A stretch of 40,776 bases of DNA. Source: an uncultured Bacteroidales bacterium (lineage in GTDB: Bacteria > Bacteroidota > Bacteroidia > Bacteroidales > P3). This document shows positions 32,518 through 40,776 of the stretch, in pieces (within the stretch, counting starts at the first letter, position 1; the number at the start of each line of letters is the position of its first letter). The translations under genes were made by a program, and so were the position numbers. The stretch is taken from assembly GCA_900319865.1 (NCBI GenBank), contig ONQD01000020.1:1-40776 (forward strand), in the 5' to 3' direction. Below the pieces are notes generated by a model. That model was not told the origin of the DNA. It worked only from the letters and a program-made list of their open reading frames with translations, and ran no database searches.

Positions 32518-33789
32518 ATGAAAAAGAAAATCCTCTTAATCCCAATCCTGCTCCTGGCGCTCACTCTCCATGCACAGGAAAAAGTTGAATATATCGACGA
32601 CGAGGAATGCGGCTGCGAACTTGTCTTCATCGACGGCATCCAAACCACACAAGACGGCGAACTCTTCGGGTTCAAACGTGAGGACGGCAGCGTCATCGTT
32701 CCGAACATATACATGTTCGTCGATCACTTCCACGGCGAATACTGCAAAGTATACCATAATTACGACAGTTGCGGCCTCATCAACCGCGAAGGCGTGGAAG
32801 TCATCCCCTGCATCTACAAAGATGTGAACTACCCCACCGACGGAATGATTATGGTACTCAAGGACAGCCTCTACGGCTTCTTCGACACGCTCGGTCAGTT
32901 GCGCATCCCCATCACATACCGTGCTGTGTCATCGTTCAACGAAGGCCTTGCCGTCGCCGCTATAGATATCGACAGCACCCTTCTCCTTTACGGCTACATC
33001 GACCACGACAACAACATCGTCATCCCGCCTTCCTACGAATACGCATTCCCCTTCTACGAAGGCTTTGCTGTGGTCAAGAAATACGACCGATACGGTATGA
33101 TTGACCGCAACAACAAAGAAGTCTTCCCCATCAAGTACGAAATAGTCACCTCCATGTACCAAGGCCTTCTCTTTGCTGGCGACGATGAAGGATTGGCCAT
33201 GTACAACAACCGCTTCGAGCAACTCACCGAACCCATCTACACCGAACTCATCGGCCGCACCGATGACCGCATCCTTGTGGCGCGCGACGGGAAATATGGC
33301 TACCTCGATACCTTAGGCCGTGAAGTCATCCCCTGCAAATACGACGTGGCAGGCCTCTTCGACCAGCAACGCGCCAGCGTCTCCATCAACAACAAATGGG
33401 GCATCATCGACACCTCCGGCCATATCATCCTGCCAATGGAATACGACAATAGCGGCTACCGCTCCGAAGCCTACCGCTTCCACGATGGCCTCGCCCTCGT
33501 CGAAAAAGACCATCGCTATGGATACGTCGACCTCCAAGGTCGCCCCGTCGTCTACCCCTGCTTCGAAAACGCCTACCAATTCTCCGACGGCCTCGCCCCG
33601 GTTTGCATCGGCAAATGGGGTTACATCGACACCAAAGGCGATTTCTTCATCTCTCCCGTGTTCGACATTGCCTCCCCATTCGAGTGGGGCCGCGCCGAAG
33701 TGGTATACCATAATGAGGTTCACAAAATGAACACCAAAGGACACTGCGTAAAGAACTGTAAAAACGCCCCACGCTCATGGAGACAATAG
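32518..33789 (+). CDS. WG-repeat secreted protein
   Basis: A 423-residue protein with a signal peptide (MKKKILLIPILLLALTLHA). About ten WG-type beta repeats run through it. Each reads roughly: hydrophobic-x-(K/D)-x-x-(K/R/W)-(W/Y)-G-(Y/I/M)-(I/L/F)-D-x-x-G, a short P-x-x-Y, and an F-x-(E/D)-G-(L/F)-A-x-V strand; clear examples are KYGYLDTLGREVIPCKYD, NKWGIIDTSGHIILPMEYD and GKWGYIDTKGDFFISPVFD. Such repeats make an elongated beta structure and carry no known activity. The last 13 bp overlap the rseC-like gene in another frame. It follows batE without a terminator, so it may be a periplasmic accessory of the Bat complex; that is inference. Confidence 0.85.
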   Translation: MKKKILLIPILLLALTLHAQEKVEYIDDEECGCELVFIDGIQTTQDGELFGFKREDGSVIVPNIYMFVDHFHGEYCKVYHNYDSCGLINREGVEVIPCIYKDVNYPTDGMIMVLKDSLYGFFDTLGQLRIPITYRAVSSFNEGLAVAAIDIDSTLLLYGYIDHDNNIVIPPSYEYAFPFYEGFAVVKKYDRYGMIDRNNKEVFPIKYEIVTSMYQGLLFAGDDEGLAMYNNRFEQLTEPIYTELIGRTDDRILVARDGKYGYLDTLGREVIPCKYDVAGLFDQQRASVSINNKWGIIDTSGHIILPMEYDNSGYRSEAYRFHDGLALVEKDHRYGYVDLQGRPVVYPCFENAYQFSDGLAPVCIGKWGYIDTKGDFFISPVFDIASPFEWGRAEVVYHNEVHKMNTKGHCVKNCKNAPRSWRQ

Positions 33790-34193
33790 CAACCCATCCC
33801 GGAGTCGTCGTCCACTCTGCCGACGGCCACGTACAAGTCAAAATGGAGGTAATCAGCGCCTGCGGCTCATGCGAGGCCCACGCCCACTGCACCTTCTCCG
33901 AAAAGAAAGACAAACTCGTTGATATCGACACTCCCCACTGGAAAGACTACCAGCCTGACGACCGTGTCACCGTCATCATCAACTCCGGCCGCGGACTCCA
34001 AGCCGTGCTCATTGCCTATGTGCTCCCGGCATTAGTCATGCTTGCCGCATTCTCCGTTCTCTATATCCTCAAACTGCCCGAACTCTGGATAGCCCTTATC
34101 ACCATCCTTGTTGTATGCATCTATGGATGGGTATTATACCTAATGCGCCACCGTCTCCAGCGCAAATTCACCTTCCGCATCGAAAAGCAATAG
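33777..34193 (+). CDS. RseC/MucC-family membrane protein
   Basis: A 138-residue protein with the family plan: a small N-terminal cysteine-bearing domain (CGSCEAHAHC: Cys29, Cys32, Cys38), then two transmembrane helices (about 74-97 and 101-120) and a short basic tail. RseC-type proteins act in redox-linked roles, such as reducing SoxR in E. coli, and in many Bacteroidetes the gene precedes rnfB. Here rnf genes are absent and it ends the bat cluster, overlapping the WG-repeat gene by 13 bp. The cysteines may coordinate a metal or an Fe-S cluster (inference). Confidence 0.85.
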   Translation: METIATHPGVVVHSADGHVQVKMEVISACGSCEAHAHCTFSEKKDKLVDIDTPHWKDYQPDDRVTVIINSGRGLQAVLIAYVLPALVMLAAFSVLYILKLPELWIALITILVVCIYGWVLYLMRHRLQRKFTFRIEKQ

Positions 34194-34289
34194 TTTACTT
34201 TCTCTATCACTCCTAACGTTTTCTCCTTCCCTGGGCGGAGACGTGTTTCCTACATTCCGGGCAAATCCCATTCTTCCAACGCTCATGCT

Positions 34290-34326
34290 GCCGCCAATCC
34301 CACTTTTTCAAGCGGCGGTTTTTTTA
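34290..34326 (+). terminator. Terminator of the moxR-bat-rseC transcript
   Basis: CCGCC (34291-34295) pairs with GGCGG (34314-34318) across an 18-nt loop, then eight T. It is the first terminator-like structure after moxR. The rest of the 34194-34496 gap shows nothing else recognised. Confidence 0.65.
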
Positions 34327-34496
34327 TTTCCCCTCAAAGCTATCCAATCCATGTCTTCCAAGCCAACACGCACAGCCACATCACACCCATAACCGACCAC
34401 TTCAACATCGATAACCAATCCTTTTTCCCTACTTACAGATCGTAGGAAGACACAAAACAATGAACAACCATTAGGCGAAAATACAAAAAAATAACT

Positions 34497-34504
34497 TATA
34501 TTTG
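34497..34504 (+). promoter_or_regulatory. -7 element (TATATTTG) for the C10 protease gene
   Basis: TATATTTG lies 56 bp before the ATG at 34561, followed by an AT-rich leader of about 50 nt. No -33 TTTG is evident at the expected distance. Confidence 0.65.
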
Positions 34505-34560
34505 CATTTTATAATAAACGCATAGGTTATAAACAAAATACTGTATTACAACGCACTGAA

Positions 34561-37500
34561 ATGAAAAGGAAATTAACAATATTCGTTATATTGGGTATTT
34601 TAACCCTGCAACTGCCTCTCCACGCCGAAAAAGTCACGGTCGAAAAAGCACATACCGTAGCCACAAATTTCATGCGGTTAATGGGAGCCTCAAACACATC
34701 GTTCGAGGACATATCCTCCTCCACACCTTTCACACAATTCTATGTGTTCCAATCCTCAAACGGCAAGGGTTTCGTACTGGTCTCGGCCGACGACTGCGTG
34801 ATGCCCATTCTGGGTTATTCCACCACTACCTCCTTCTCGTTCAAAAACATGCCAGACAACATTATGGGGTGGCTTCAGGACTACGAGGCACAGATACGCT
34901 ATTTCAAAGAGCTCGAGTCCAATCCTATCCAAACGCAGCCACGAAACGGCGACAACGCCCCCACCCAGCAATGGCACAATCTGCTCAACAACCAGTTGCC
35001 CACCACTCCCGGGAACACCGCCGTTACACCCCTCCTGTCCACCACCTGGTCCCAAGGCACTTTCTACAACAGCCTTTGCCCCTACGACACCCTGTCGAGC
35101 CAGAGTACAGTGACCGGTTGCGTGGCCACAGCCGTGGCCCAGATCATGAAATACTGGAACCATCCTGACACCGGATTCAGCTCGTACTCCTATACCCACA
35201 GCACCTACGGCACCCTGAGCGCCAATTTCGGCACCACAGCATACGACTGGACCCACATGCCCAACCAACTGGTCAGCTCCAGCACCGCCACCGAAGTGGC
35301 AGCGGTGGCCACCCTTATCTATCATGCCGGTATCGCGGTTGAAATGGACTACAACATCTCGTCGAATGGGGGCAGCAATGCATACAACTTCCGAGAGAGT
35401 TCCTACACTCTCCCTTGCGCCGAAAACGCCTTCCGCAACTATTTCAAATACCGCAGCGATTTGCACCATATAGCCAAGGACGACTATGCCGACTCTCTGT
35501 GGTGCGCCATTCTGATGAGCGAACTGGAGAGTAGCCGACCCATTCTCTACGACGGGCGCGACAGCTCGGGAGGTCATAGCTTCGTGTGCGACGGATACAA
35601 CAATCTGGGCATGTTCCACTTCAACTGGGGGTGGAACGGCAACTGCGACGGATACTATGCCATGGGCAGCCTCAACCCCGTTAGCGGCGGCATTGGCAGC
35701 AACCCAACCCACACGTTCAACACAACCAATTCGGCCATCATAGGCATTGTGCCCAACACCGATTTTGGCACAGTGTCCCACGTCAGCGTGTCATCCAACA
35801 ACAGCAGCTATGGCTCCGTGACCGGAGGAGGCACTTTCTCTGTTGCCGATACCTCGATCACCCTGACCGCCACCGCTGCCGCTGGTTGCCGATTTGTGGG
35901 CTGGAGCGACGGCCTCCGCACAAATCCCCGCATCATGAACGTCAACGGCGGTACTTACAATTTCACTGCCAACTTCGAACCCCTCAGCGGCGATACTTTA
36001 TACTATTGCACCGGCCGCCATATACTCAATTTCGGCAGTGCCACCCCCTCCCAGAACTATTTCGGCATCAAGCTGCCCGCCTCCACCCTCACCCCCGGCC
36101 ACAACCTGACACAGGTTCAACTGTACATACCGAAAGCAGGCACTTATAATCTCACGGTGTATACTGGAACCCGGAATCCAACCACGTCGGAGGCCACACA
36201 ATCGGTTGTAGCAGACTCCACAATGATAGACTCCTGGTACACCATCAATCTTTCAACACCTGTGGCCATCGACGGCACCAAGGCGTTGTGGATCACCTTC
36301 CGCTCGCCCAATATCCCCTTCCCCGCCCCCATCACCTATGGCAGCGGCACCACCAATGCACTGCTCACCGGCAGTTCTTTTTCTCCCTCAGGCTATGAAT
36401 ACAGCCTCATGACCCGCGCCATATTCGAAGAGCCTGTCATTCCCGACGACACAATATCCTATTGCCAAGACAACCCGGTGGTGACTACCGTGGGCGTCGG
36501 CGGCACCATGTTGTGGGGCATCATGTTCCCCGACTCGCTGCACAGCCATCGCAATGTGCTGACCGATGCAATGATTTACATACAAGACACTGGCACCTAC
36601 ACTCTCAACATCTATCAAGGCGACAGCACCCGCGAAAATACACTTTTGGCCACCAAGACCGTACGGTTCCGCTCAATTACCGCTGCCGAATGGAAAACAA
36701 TACACCTTCCCGTGCCGGTACATCTGAACCCGACAGAGAAGTTGTGGGTCACTTTCGTCAACAGCACCAACGCCTATCCGGCATCTGCCTGTACCTATGT
36801 GGGCGACTCTAACAGCAGCTTGATTACTGTGGTGGGAGGGCGTCGCTGGAGACCTCTGAGCGTGGCCAGTCACGGGTCGGTCGACGGTTCCTGGATGATA
36901 AAGGCCATTCTTGCCAACAGCAGCACTCCAGCCGAGACGGTTTCCATAGAAGGTCCCACCGTCACCGGTACAAGCATGCCCACCAGCTACCACGCCGTGG
37001 GGGCGGACTCGGCCACATTCACCTGGAGCATCCAATCAGACACCTTAGTCACCGCCACAGGCACGGACATCACCATGCACTGGCTCAATCCCGGCATCTA
37101 CAATATTGTGGTAACCGCCAACCACGCGGGCACCCTGTGCCGCGACACCCTGACAGTGACGGTGAATAATTGCGCTGTCGACTCAATGCCGTTCAGCATG
37201 AGTTTCGAAGTCACCGAGGACATGTCGTGCTGGAACATCATAGACCACAACGGAGACAACAACAACTGGGAGTACTCGCCATTCAGAGCCGAGTTCGCAC
37301 ACGGCGGTTCGCGCTCCATAGCCTCCGACTCGTATATCAACCACACCAGCATCTCGCCCGACAACTGGCTGGTTACACCCCTGCTGAGATTGGACAACGG
37401 CTATAACTACACACTCTCTTGGTATGACGGTGCTGCCGACACAACCTATTTCAACCAACACTACTCAGTATACATTTCCACTACCGGCAACGACGTGAGC

Positions 37501-38385
37501 GACTTCGGCACCGCTGCCGCTTACCAAACCACCCTCTCGCAGCCCGGATTCACCATGCGCACGCTTAACCTCAACGCCTATGCCGGACAAAACATCCATA
37601 TCGCCTTCCGTCACCACAACACCACAGCCCGTGCCGCCCTGCTTATAGACGACATCAAGGTAACTCAAACCCCGTTGGAGTACGAAATCACCGTACTCTC
37701 GGCCGACACCAACAAGGGTACCGTTTCGGGCGGTGGCACATACCAACACGGGGCATTGGTAACCATTGCCGCCAACGCCAAGGCTGGCTACCACTTTGTA
37801 CAATGGAGTGACGGCAACAGCAACGCTGTGAGAAGTTTCACTGCCAATGAGTCGGCCACGTATACCGCCCATTTCGGCACAGGCGAGCAGAACGACACTA
37901 TTTACATTTACGACACCACCTATGTGGAACGCTACATACCGATTGACCATTACACGCTATCGCTGATTTCGCTGCAGCCGGACATGGGTATCGTGGTTGG
38001 TTCAGGGCGGTACACTGACAGCACCATAGTGGAGATTGCCGCCATCCCCGTGTGCGGTAACCATTTCCTTAATTGGAGCGACGGCAATGGCGACAACCCG
38101 CGGCACATACTTGTGACCGATGACATTGACCTTTCGGCCCAGTTTGTTGCCGACAGTGTGGGCATTGACGACATTGCTGGCAGCAATATCATTATCACCA
38201 CTGACAGACGTACCGTGACCGTGCAAGGTGTGACCGGACAGACCGTCAGAATATTCGATGCCGTGGGGCGTATGCTTTCCACCACCTACTGCCCCAACAA
38301 CAGCCACAGCTTCCGGTTCTCGGCAGCGGGAGTCTATCTGGTACAGGTTGCCGACAATCCTGCACACCGTATAGTGATACGATAA
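34561..38385 (+). CDS. C10-family (streptopain/interpain-like) cysteine protease with adhesive domains and T9SS tail
   Basis: A 1274-residue secreted protease. A signal peptide (residues 1-22) is followed by a SpeB-type propeptide (about 23-155; GFVLVSADDCVMPILGYS) and the C10 catalytic domain (about 155-395): Cys187 in VTGCVATAVAQIMKYW, His339 in SGGHSFVCDGYN, and the FHFNWGWNGNCDGYY motif (353-365) with supporting Trp/Asn. Then come a divergent InlB B-repeat (about 405-475), beta domains, a choice-of-anchor J jelly roll (about 880-1040; SPDNWLVTP, LLIDDIKV), two more InlB-like repeats (about 1040-1195; FVQWSDGNS, FLNWSDGNGDNP) and a T9SS-like sorting tail (SAAGVYLVQVADN). The plan resembles PrtT of Porphyromonas gingivalis and interpain A of Prevotella. 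It would cleave host or dietary protein at the cell surface; target proteins are not known. It has its own promoter and terminator. Confidence 0.9.
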   Translation: MKRKLTIFVILGILTLQLPLHAEKVTVEKAHTVATNFMRLMGASNTSFEDISSSTPFTQFYVFQSSNGKGFVLVSADDCVMPILGYSTTTSFSFKNMPDNIMGWLQDYEAQIRYFKELESNPIQTQPRNGDNAPTQQWHNLLNNQLPTTPGNTAVTPLLSTTWSQGTFYNSLCPYDTLSSQSTVTGCVATAVAQIMKYWNHPDTGFSSYSYTHSTYGTLSANFGTTAYDWTHMPNQLVSSSTATEVAAVATLIYHAGIAVEMDYNISSNGGSNAYNFRESSYTLPCAENAFRNYFKYRSDLHHIAKDDYADSLWCAILMSELESSRPILYDGRDSSGGHSFVCDGYNNLGMFHFNWGWNGNCDGYYAMGSLNPVSGGIGSNPTHTFNTTNSAIIGIVPNTDFGTVSHVSVSSNNSSYGSVTGGGTFSVADTSITLTATAAAGCRFVGWSDGLRTNPRIMNVNGGTYNFTANFEPLSGDTLYYCTGRHILNFGSATPSQNYFGIKLPASTLTPGHNLTQVQLYIPKAGTYNLTVYTGTRNPTTSEATQSVVADSTMIDSWYTINLSTPVAIDGTKALWITFRSPNIPFPAPITYGSGTTNALLTGSSFSPSGYEYSLMTRAIFEEPVIPDDTISYCQDNPVVTTVGVGGTMLWGIMFPDSLHSHRNVLTDAMIYIQDTGTYTLNIYQGDSTRENTLLATKTVRFRSITAAEWKTIHLPVPVHLNPTEKLWVTFVNSTNAYPASACTYVGDSNSSLITVVGGRRWRPLSVASHGSVDGSWMIKAILANSSTPAETVSIEGPTVTGTSMPTSYHAVGADSATFTWSIQSDTLVTATGTDITMHWLNPGIYNIVVTANHAGTLCRDTLTVTVNNCAVDSMPFSMSFEVTEDMSCWNIIDHNGDNNNWEYSPFRAEFAHGGSRSIASDSYINHTSISPDNWLVTPLLRLDNGYNYTLSWYDGAADTTYFNQHYSVYISTTGNDVSDFGTAAAYQTTLSQPGFTMRTLNLNAYAGQNIHIAFRHHNTTARAALLIDDIKVTQTPLEYEITVLSADTNKGTVSGGGTYQHGALVTIAANAKAGYHFVQWSDGNSNAVRSFTANESATYTAHFGTGEQNDTIYIYDTTYVERYIPIDHYTLSLISLQPDMGIVVGSGRYTDSTIVEIAAIPVCGNHFLNWSDGNGDNPRHILVTDDIDLSAQFVADSVGIDDIAGSNIIITTDRRTVTVQGVTGQTVRIFDAVGRMLSTTYCPNNSHSFRFSAAGVYLVQVADNPAHRIVIR

Positions 38386-38404
38386 AAACAGCAATCCGTT
38401 TCCC

Positions 38405-38450
38405 AATGCGATGCACCGACGAACCACTCCTGGTGCATCGCATTTTTTTT
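38405..38450 (+). terminator. Terminator after the C10 protease gene
   Basis: AATGCGATGCACC (38405-38417) pairs perfectly with GGTGCATCGCATT (38432-38444), continuing into a run of T. Confidence 0.9.
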
Positions 38451-38613
38451 ATTAAGAGCTAACTGTGGGCGGCATTCTTACAGAAACTACCTGCATGTTA
38501 TTCTGTTGAACACACCATTGCAAAAAAGCCGAAAACAATCCCATCAAATTATTTCAACATTTTGCCGTTGATTATTTTTCGGGAAGAGCGTTTATCAATC
38601 CAATAAAAAGATA

Positions 38614-38621
38614 TAATTTTG
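38614..38621 (+). promoter_or_regulatory. -7 element (TAATTTTG) for the caspase-fold gene
   Basis: TAATTTTG at 38614-38621 predicts a transcript start near 38628. That would exclude the in-frame ATG at 38626 and favours the ATG at 38650. Confidence 0.6.
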
Positions 38622-38649
38622 CATTTTGAAATATAATATCCATTGTGCA

Positions 38650-40365
38650 ATGAAAACAACTCAGAACAACATTCGTCGAGCCCTGATTATGGCAGCATTA
38701 GCCATTGTTATAGCTTTGCCTGCAAGCGTTTACGCCCAAGGACCGGACTTATCGGCTCAAACCGAACATCAATACAATGACGATATCCATTCGTTCATCT
38801 TGAAACGCTTGCGCCAAACCACTTTGCAGCGCGAGAAGCAGATGAACAAACAAATCCAGCAGATGCTTATCAACCTGCCGAACGCAGAAAAGCTCTACGA
38901 TGAGACTTTTGTGCGTATCACTACCGGAGTACAGGAAGACACGACCGAGGATGGCAAGCCCGAGATCAACTTCATCTACAATATTTCGTACAACTGCCAC
39001 CACTTTGAGGGAACAGAAGACGACTACCCCTCAGCAGCATACCTGTGGTCTACGTCAAATTCCTGCCGCGCCATCTGCAATCTGACCAAGACCATGATAG
39101 AAAAAGAACTGAGCGACATTTTCGGCAAAGGTCGTCAAACCACTATCACCATCACCTCTACTACCGACGCGGCCGAGATAGCCCACATCAACTACAATGG
39201 CGAATACGGCGATTTCCGCTACATGCCCGCCATCTTCAACGATGAGAATGTGCGTATATCTGTCGACCAAAAGGATGGCATCACCACCAATGCACAGTTG
39301 GCCTATCTGCGTGCACAGAGCGTGCGCAGCTTCCTCGATGAAAATATCAGCAATCTCAAACAAACCATCAACGACTACCGGTTCATTACCCGTTGTTTCG
39401 ACATGACCGGCCCACACTACCGCCGCAGCAGCCTGCAGATAGTGGTGCATGGCGCTTTCGACGATGCCGCACGTGCCATGGAAGCCGCCCTCCAAAACGA
39501 TGAGTACGTCGATTTCAACATCCCCTCTATCGAGGAAAACCTCAACAGCAAGACTTACGCCCTCATCATAGCCGACGAAGAATACACCGCCCCGCTGCCC
39601 AACTGCGAATTTGCAAGCAACGACGGTGACGTGTTGCACCAATACTTTGTGCACACCCTCGGCATCCCCACCCGCCATGTAAAAGTGTTGCACAACGCTG
39701 GCCGTCAGGAAATCTACAACGAGGGCATCCACTGGCTCAAAGACATTATCAAAGCCCAGAGCGGTGATGTGCACATCATTATTTATTATGCCGGACACGG
39801 CATCACCAACGCCAAGTTCGCCCCTTACCTCATGCCCAGCGGCATAGATGTAAGCAAAATCCGCGCATTCCGCAGCAAAGACGGCATACTGCCTCCCGAC
39901 ATCGAACTGAAAGGCCGCGACGCCGAGAGAGTGCTTGAACAATGCATCTCGTTCGACACCCTTACCGGATGGTTCAACCGCGTGGAAGCTCTGAGCTACA
40001 CATTCATCATCGACGCCAGCTTCGACGGTGTCCAGCGCAGCGGCAAACAATTCTTCAACATCAAGAAGGAATCCAAACGCTACCGCACGCCGCGTGTCAG
40101 AAGCGACATTGTCATCTTCATGGCCGCCGATGGCGACAAAACAGCCTATTCGTTCATCGACCAGCACCACGGATTCTTCACCTACTACATCCTCAAGGAG
40201 CTGAAATACACCCGTGGAGAGATCACTTTCCAAGACCTGTTCAACAATGTAACCAAAAATCAGGCCTACGAGTCATCCCTGCAAGGCAAACTACAGGAAC
40301 CCAGCATGATTATTGGCGGCAAACTGGGCGACGACTGGGGCTCTCGCACATTCATAAACAACTAA
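38650..40365 (+). CDS. Secreted caspase-fold (C14-like) protein with Ser at the catalytic Cys position
   Basis: From ATG 38650, 571 residues with a signal peptide (about 1-29, cleavage near VYA-Q). Residues about 160-268 look like a degenerate OmpA-type domain: ITITSTTDAAEI, LAYLRAQSVRSFLDENI, YRRSSLQIVVHGAF. Residues about 300-555 match a caspase/metacaspase p20-like fold: KTYALIIADEEY, NDGDVLHQYFVHTLGIPTRHV, the catalytic His383 in IIIYYAGHG, and IVIFMAADGDKTAY followed by HHGFFTYYILKEL. Where active members have DxCFSG the sequence is IIDASFDG, so the nucleophile position is Ser457 (codon AGC), not Cys. It may therefore be a pseudoprotease or binding module; a serine nucleophile is possible but unproven. 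A small macro-domain-like gene starts 34 bp downstream, with no terminator between. Confidence 0.83.
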   Translation: MKTTQNNIRRALIMAALAIVIALPASVYAQGPDLSAQTEHQYNDDIHSFILKRLRQTTLQREKQMNKQIQQMLINLPNAEKLYDETFVRITTGVQEDTTEDGKPEINFIYNISYNCHHFEGTEDDYPSAAYLWSTSNSCRAICNLTKTMIEKELSDIFGKGRQTTITITSTTDAAEIAHINYNGEYGDFRYMPAIFNDENVRISVDQKDGITTNAQLAYLRAQSVRSFLDENISNLKQTINDYRFITRCFDMTGPHYRRSSLQIVVHGAFDDAARAMEAALQNDEYVDFNIPSIEENLNSKTYALIIADEEYTAPLPNCEFASNDGDVLHQYFVHTLGIPTRHVKVLHNAGRQEIYNEGIHWLKDIIKAQSGDVHIIIYYAGHGITNAKFAPYLMPSGIDVSKIRAFRSKDGILPPDIELKGRDAERVLEQCISFDTLTGWFNRVEALSYTFIIDASFDGVQRSGKQFFNIKKESKRYRTPRVRSDIVIFMAADGDKTAYSFIDQHHGFFTYYILKELKYTRGEITFQDLFNNVTKNQAYESSLQGKLQEPSMIIGGKLGDDWGSRTFINN

Positions 40366-40399
40366 TTTAAGGCATCCACAATCTTAAACACACATACCT

Positions 40400-40762
40400 A
40401 TGCACACGCCCGATTTCATCACTCACCTGAAGCCAAACGAGATATTCGTTTTCGGCAGCAATCTGGCTGGCCACCACGGCGGTGGAGCCGCACGGCTGGC
40501 CTACGAACGCTTCGGTGCCATCTATGGCCAAGGCGTTGGTTTGCAAGGCCAATCTTATGCCATTCCCACCATGCAGGGCGGTGTGGAGACGATCAAGCCT
40601 TATGTGGACGAATTCATCGCCTTCGCGCAGCAACATCCCGAATACACCTTCCTGGTCACCAAGATAGGTTGTGGCATAGCCGGATTCAGCGAAGAGGAAA
40701 TCGCCCCACTCTTTGCCGATGCCCATCTGGTAGAAAACATTGTGCTTCCACTAAACTGGTAG
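40400..40762 (+). CDS. Small macro-domain-like protein (A1S_2505-like family)
   Basis: A 120-residue cytoplasmic protein. The opening NEIFVFGSNLAGHHGGGAAR and the later YAIPTMQGG and FLVTKIGCGIAGF resemble the phosphate-binding glycine loops and central strands of macro domains, which bind or remove ADP-ribose and related nucleotides. From memory the same family is annotated as a phage-associated non-structural protein, but it is also widespread in bacterial chromosomes. The frame is complete, ending 14 bp before the window end. It is probably co-transcribed with the caspase-fold gene upstream. Ligand and activity unknown. Confidence 0.75.
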   Translation: MHTPDFITHLKPNEIFVFGSNLAGHHGGGAARLAYERFGAIYGQGVGLQGQSYAIPTMQGGVETIKPYVDEFIAFAQQHPEYTFLVTKIGCGIAGFSEEEIAPLFADAHLVENIVLPLNW

Positions 40763-40776
40763 CTTACTTTCAACAC

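Noticed and set aside
1-40776. tRNA, rRNA, riboswitch or insertion-sequence genes
   Set aside because: I looked through the intergenic gaps and found no cloverleaf, T-box, known riboswitch core or transposase frame; small RNAs without strong structure could be missed by eye.

Overview
The window looks like chromosomal DNA of a Bacteroidales bacterium of roughly 50% GC. Four things point there: promoters with a TAnnTTTG -7 element before several genes, secreted proteins ending in type IX secretion (T9SS) sorting domains, a complete Bat (aerotolerance) operon, and near absence of Shine-Dalgarno sites. The T9SS cargo argues against the classical gut Bacteroides; I cannot name a genus.

Layout. 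1-1923: the 3' part of secA. 2000-6330 (minus): ruvC, a Na+-coupled NSS transporter, a transglutaminase-like lipoprotein and a metallo-beta-lactamase-fold lipoprotein, probably one transcript. 6421-7248 (plus): a beta-keto acid cleavage enzyme (Kce/BKACE) transcribed divergently from ruvC out of a palindromic double promoter. 7554-9914: a secreted peptidylarginine-deiminase-like T9SS cargo. 9915-11288: a gene-free stretch with short direct repeats, a G-depleted tract, an array of hairpins ending in a terminator, and a C-depleted tract. 11289-14890: a YDG-repeat T9SS protein and an OmpA-like protein with a long helical linker. 15219-17938: two glycosyltransferases diverging from a second palindromic promoter, then a TrmH-type RNA methyltransferase. 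18124-18606: a small PepSY-like secreted protein. 18876-23293 (minus): tyrS and a 1018-residue T9SS cargo. 23807-34193: moxR, a DUF58 gene, a membrane protein, batA, batB, batC, batD, batE, a WG-repeat protein and an rseC-like gene, all one direction. 34561-38385: a C10 (streptopain-like) cysteine protease T9SS cargo. 38650-40365: a secreted caspase-fold protein with serine in place of the catalytic cysteine. 40400-40762: a small macro-domain-like protein.

How it fits together. Much of the window concerns the cell envelope: export (SecA), T9SS cargo that would act at the surface or outside (deiminase, protease, propeller, YDG protein), peptidoglycan attachment (OmpA-like), envelope glycan synthesis (glycosyltransferases), and the Bat complex in the inner membrane and periplasm. 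Housekeeping genes (ruvC, tyrS, trmH) are interspersed.

Most unusual points: the caspase-like protein with a Cys-to-Ser change; the two promoter palindromes; the hairpin array sitting at a switch in strand composition; and a second switch near 23.4 kb, which together suggest that 11-23.4 kb was inverted. No RNA genes, CRISPR arrays, insertion sequences or phage modules were recognised.
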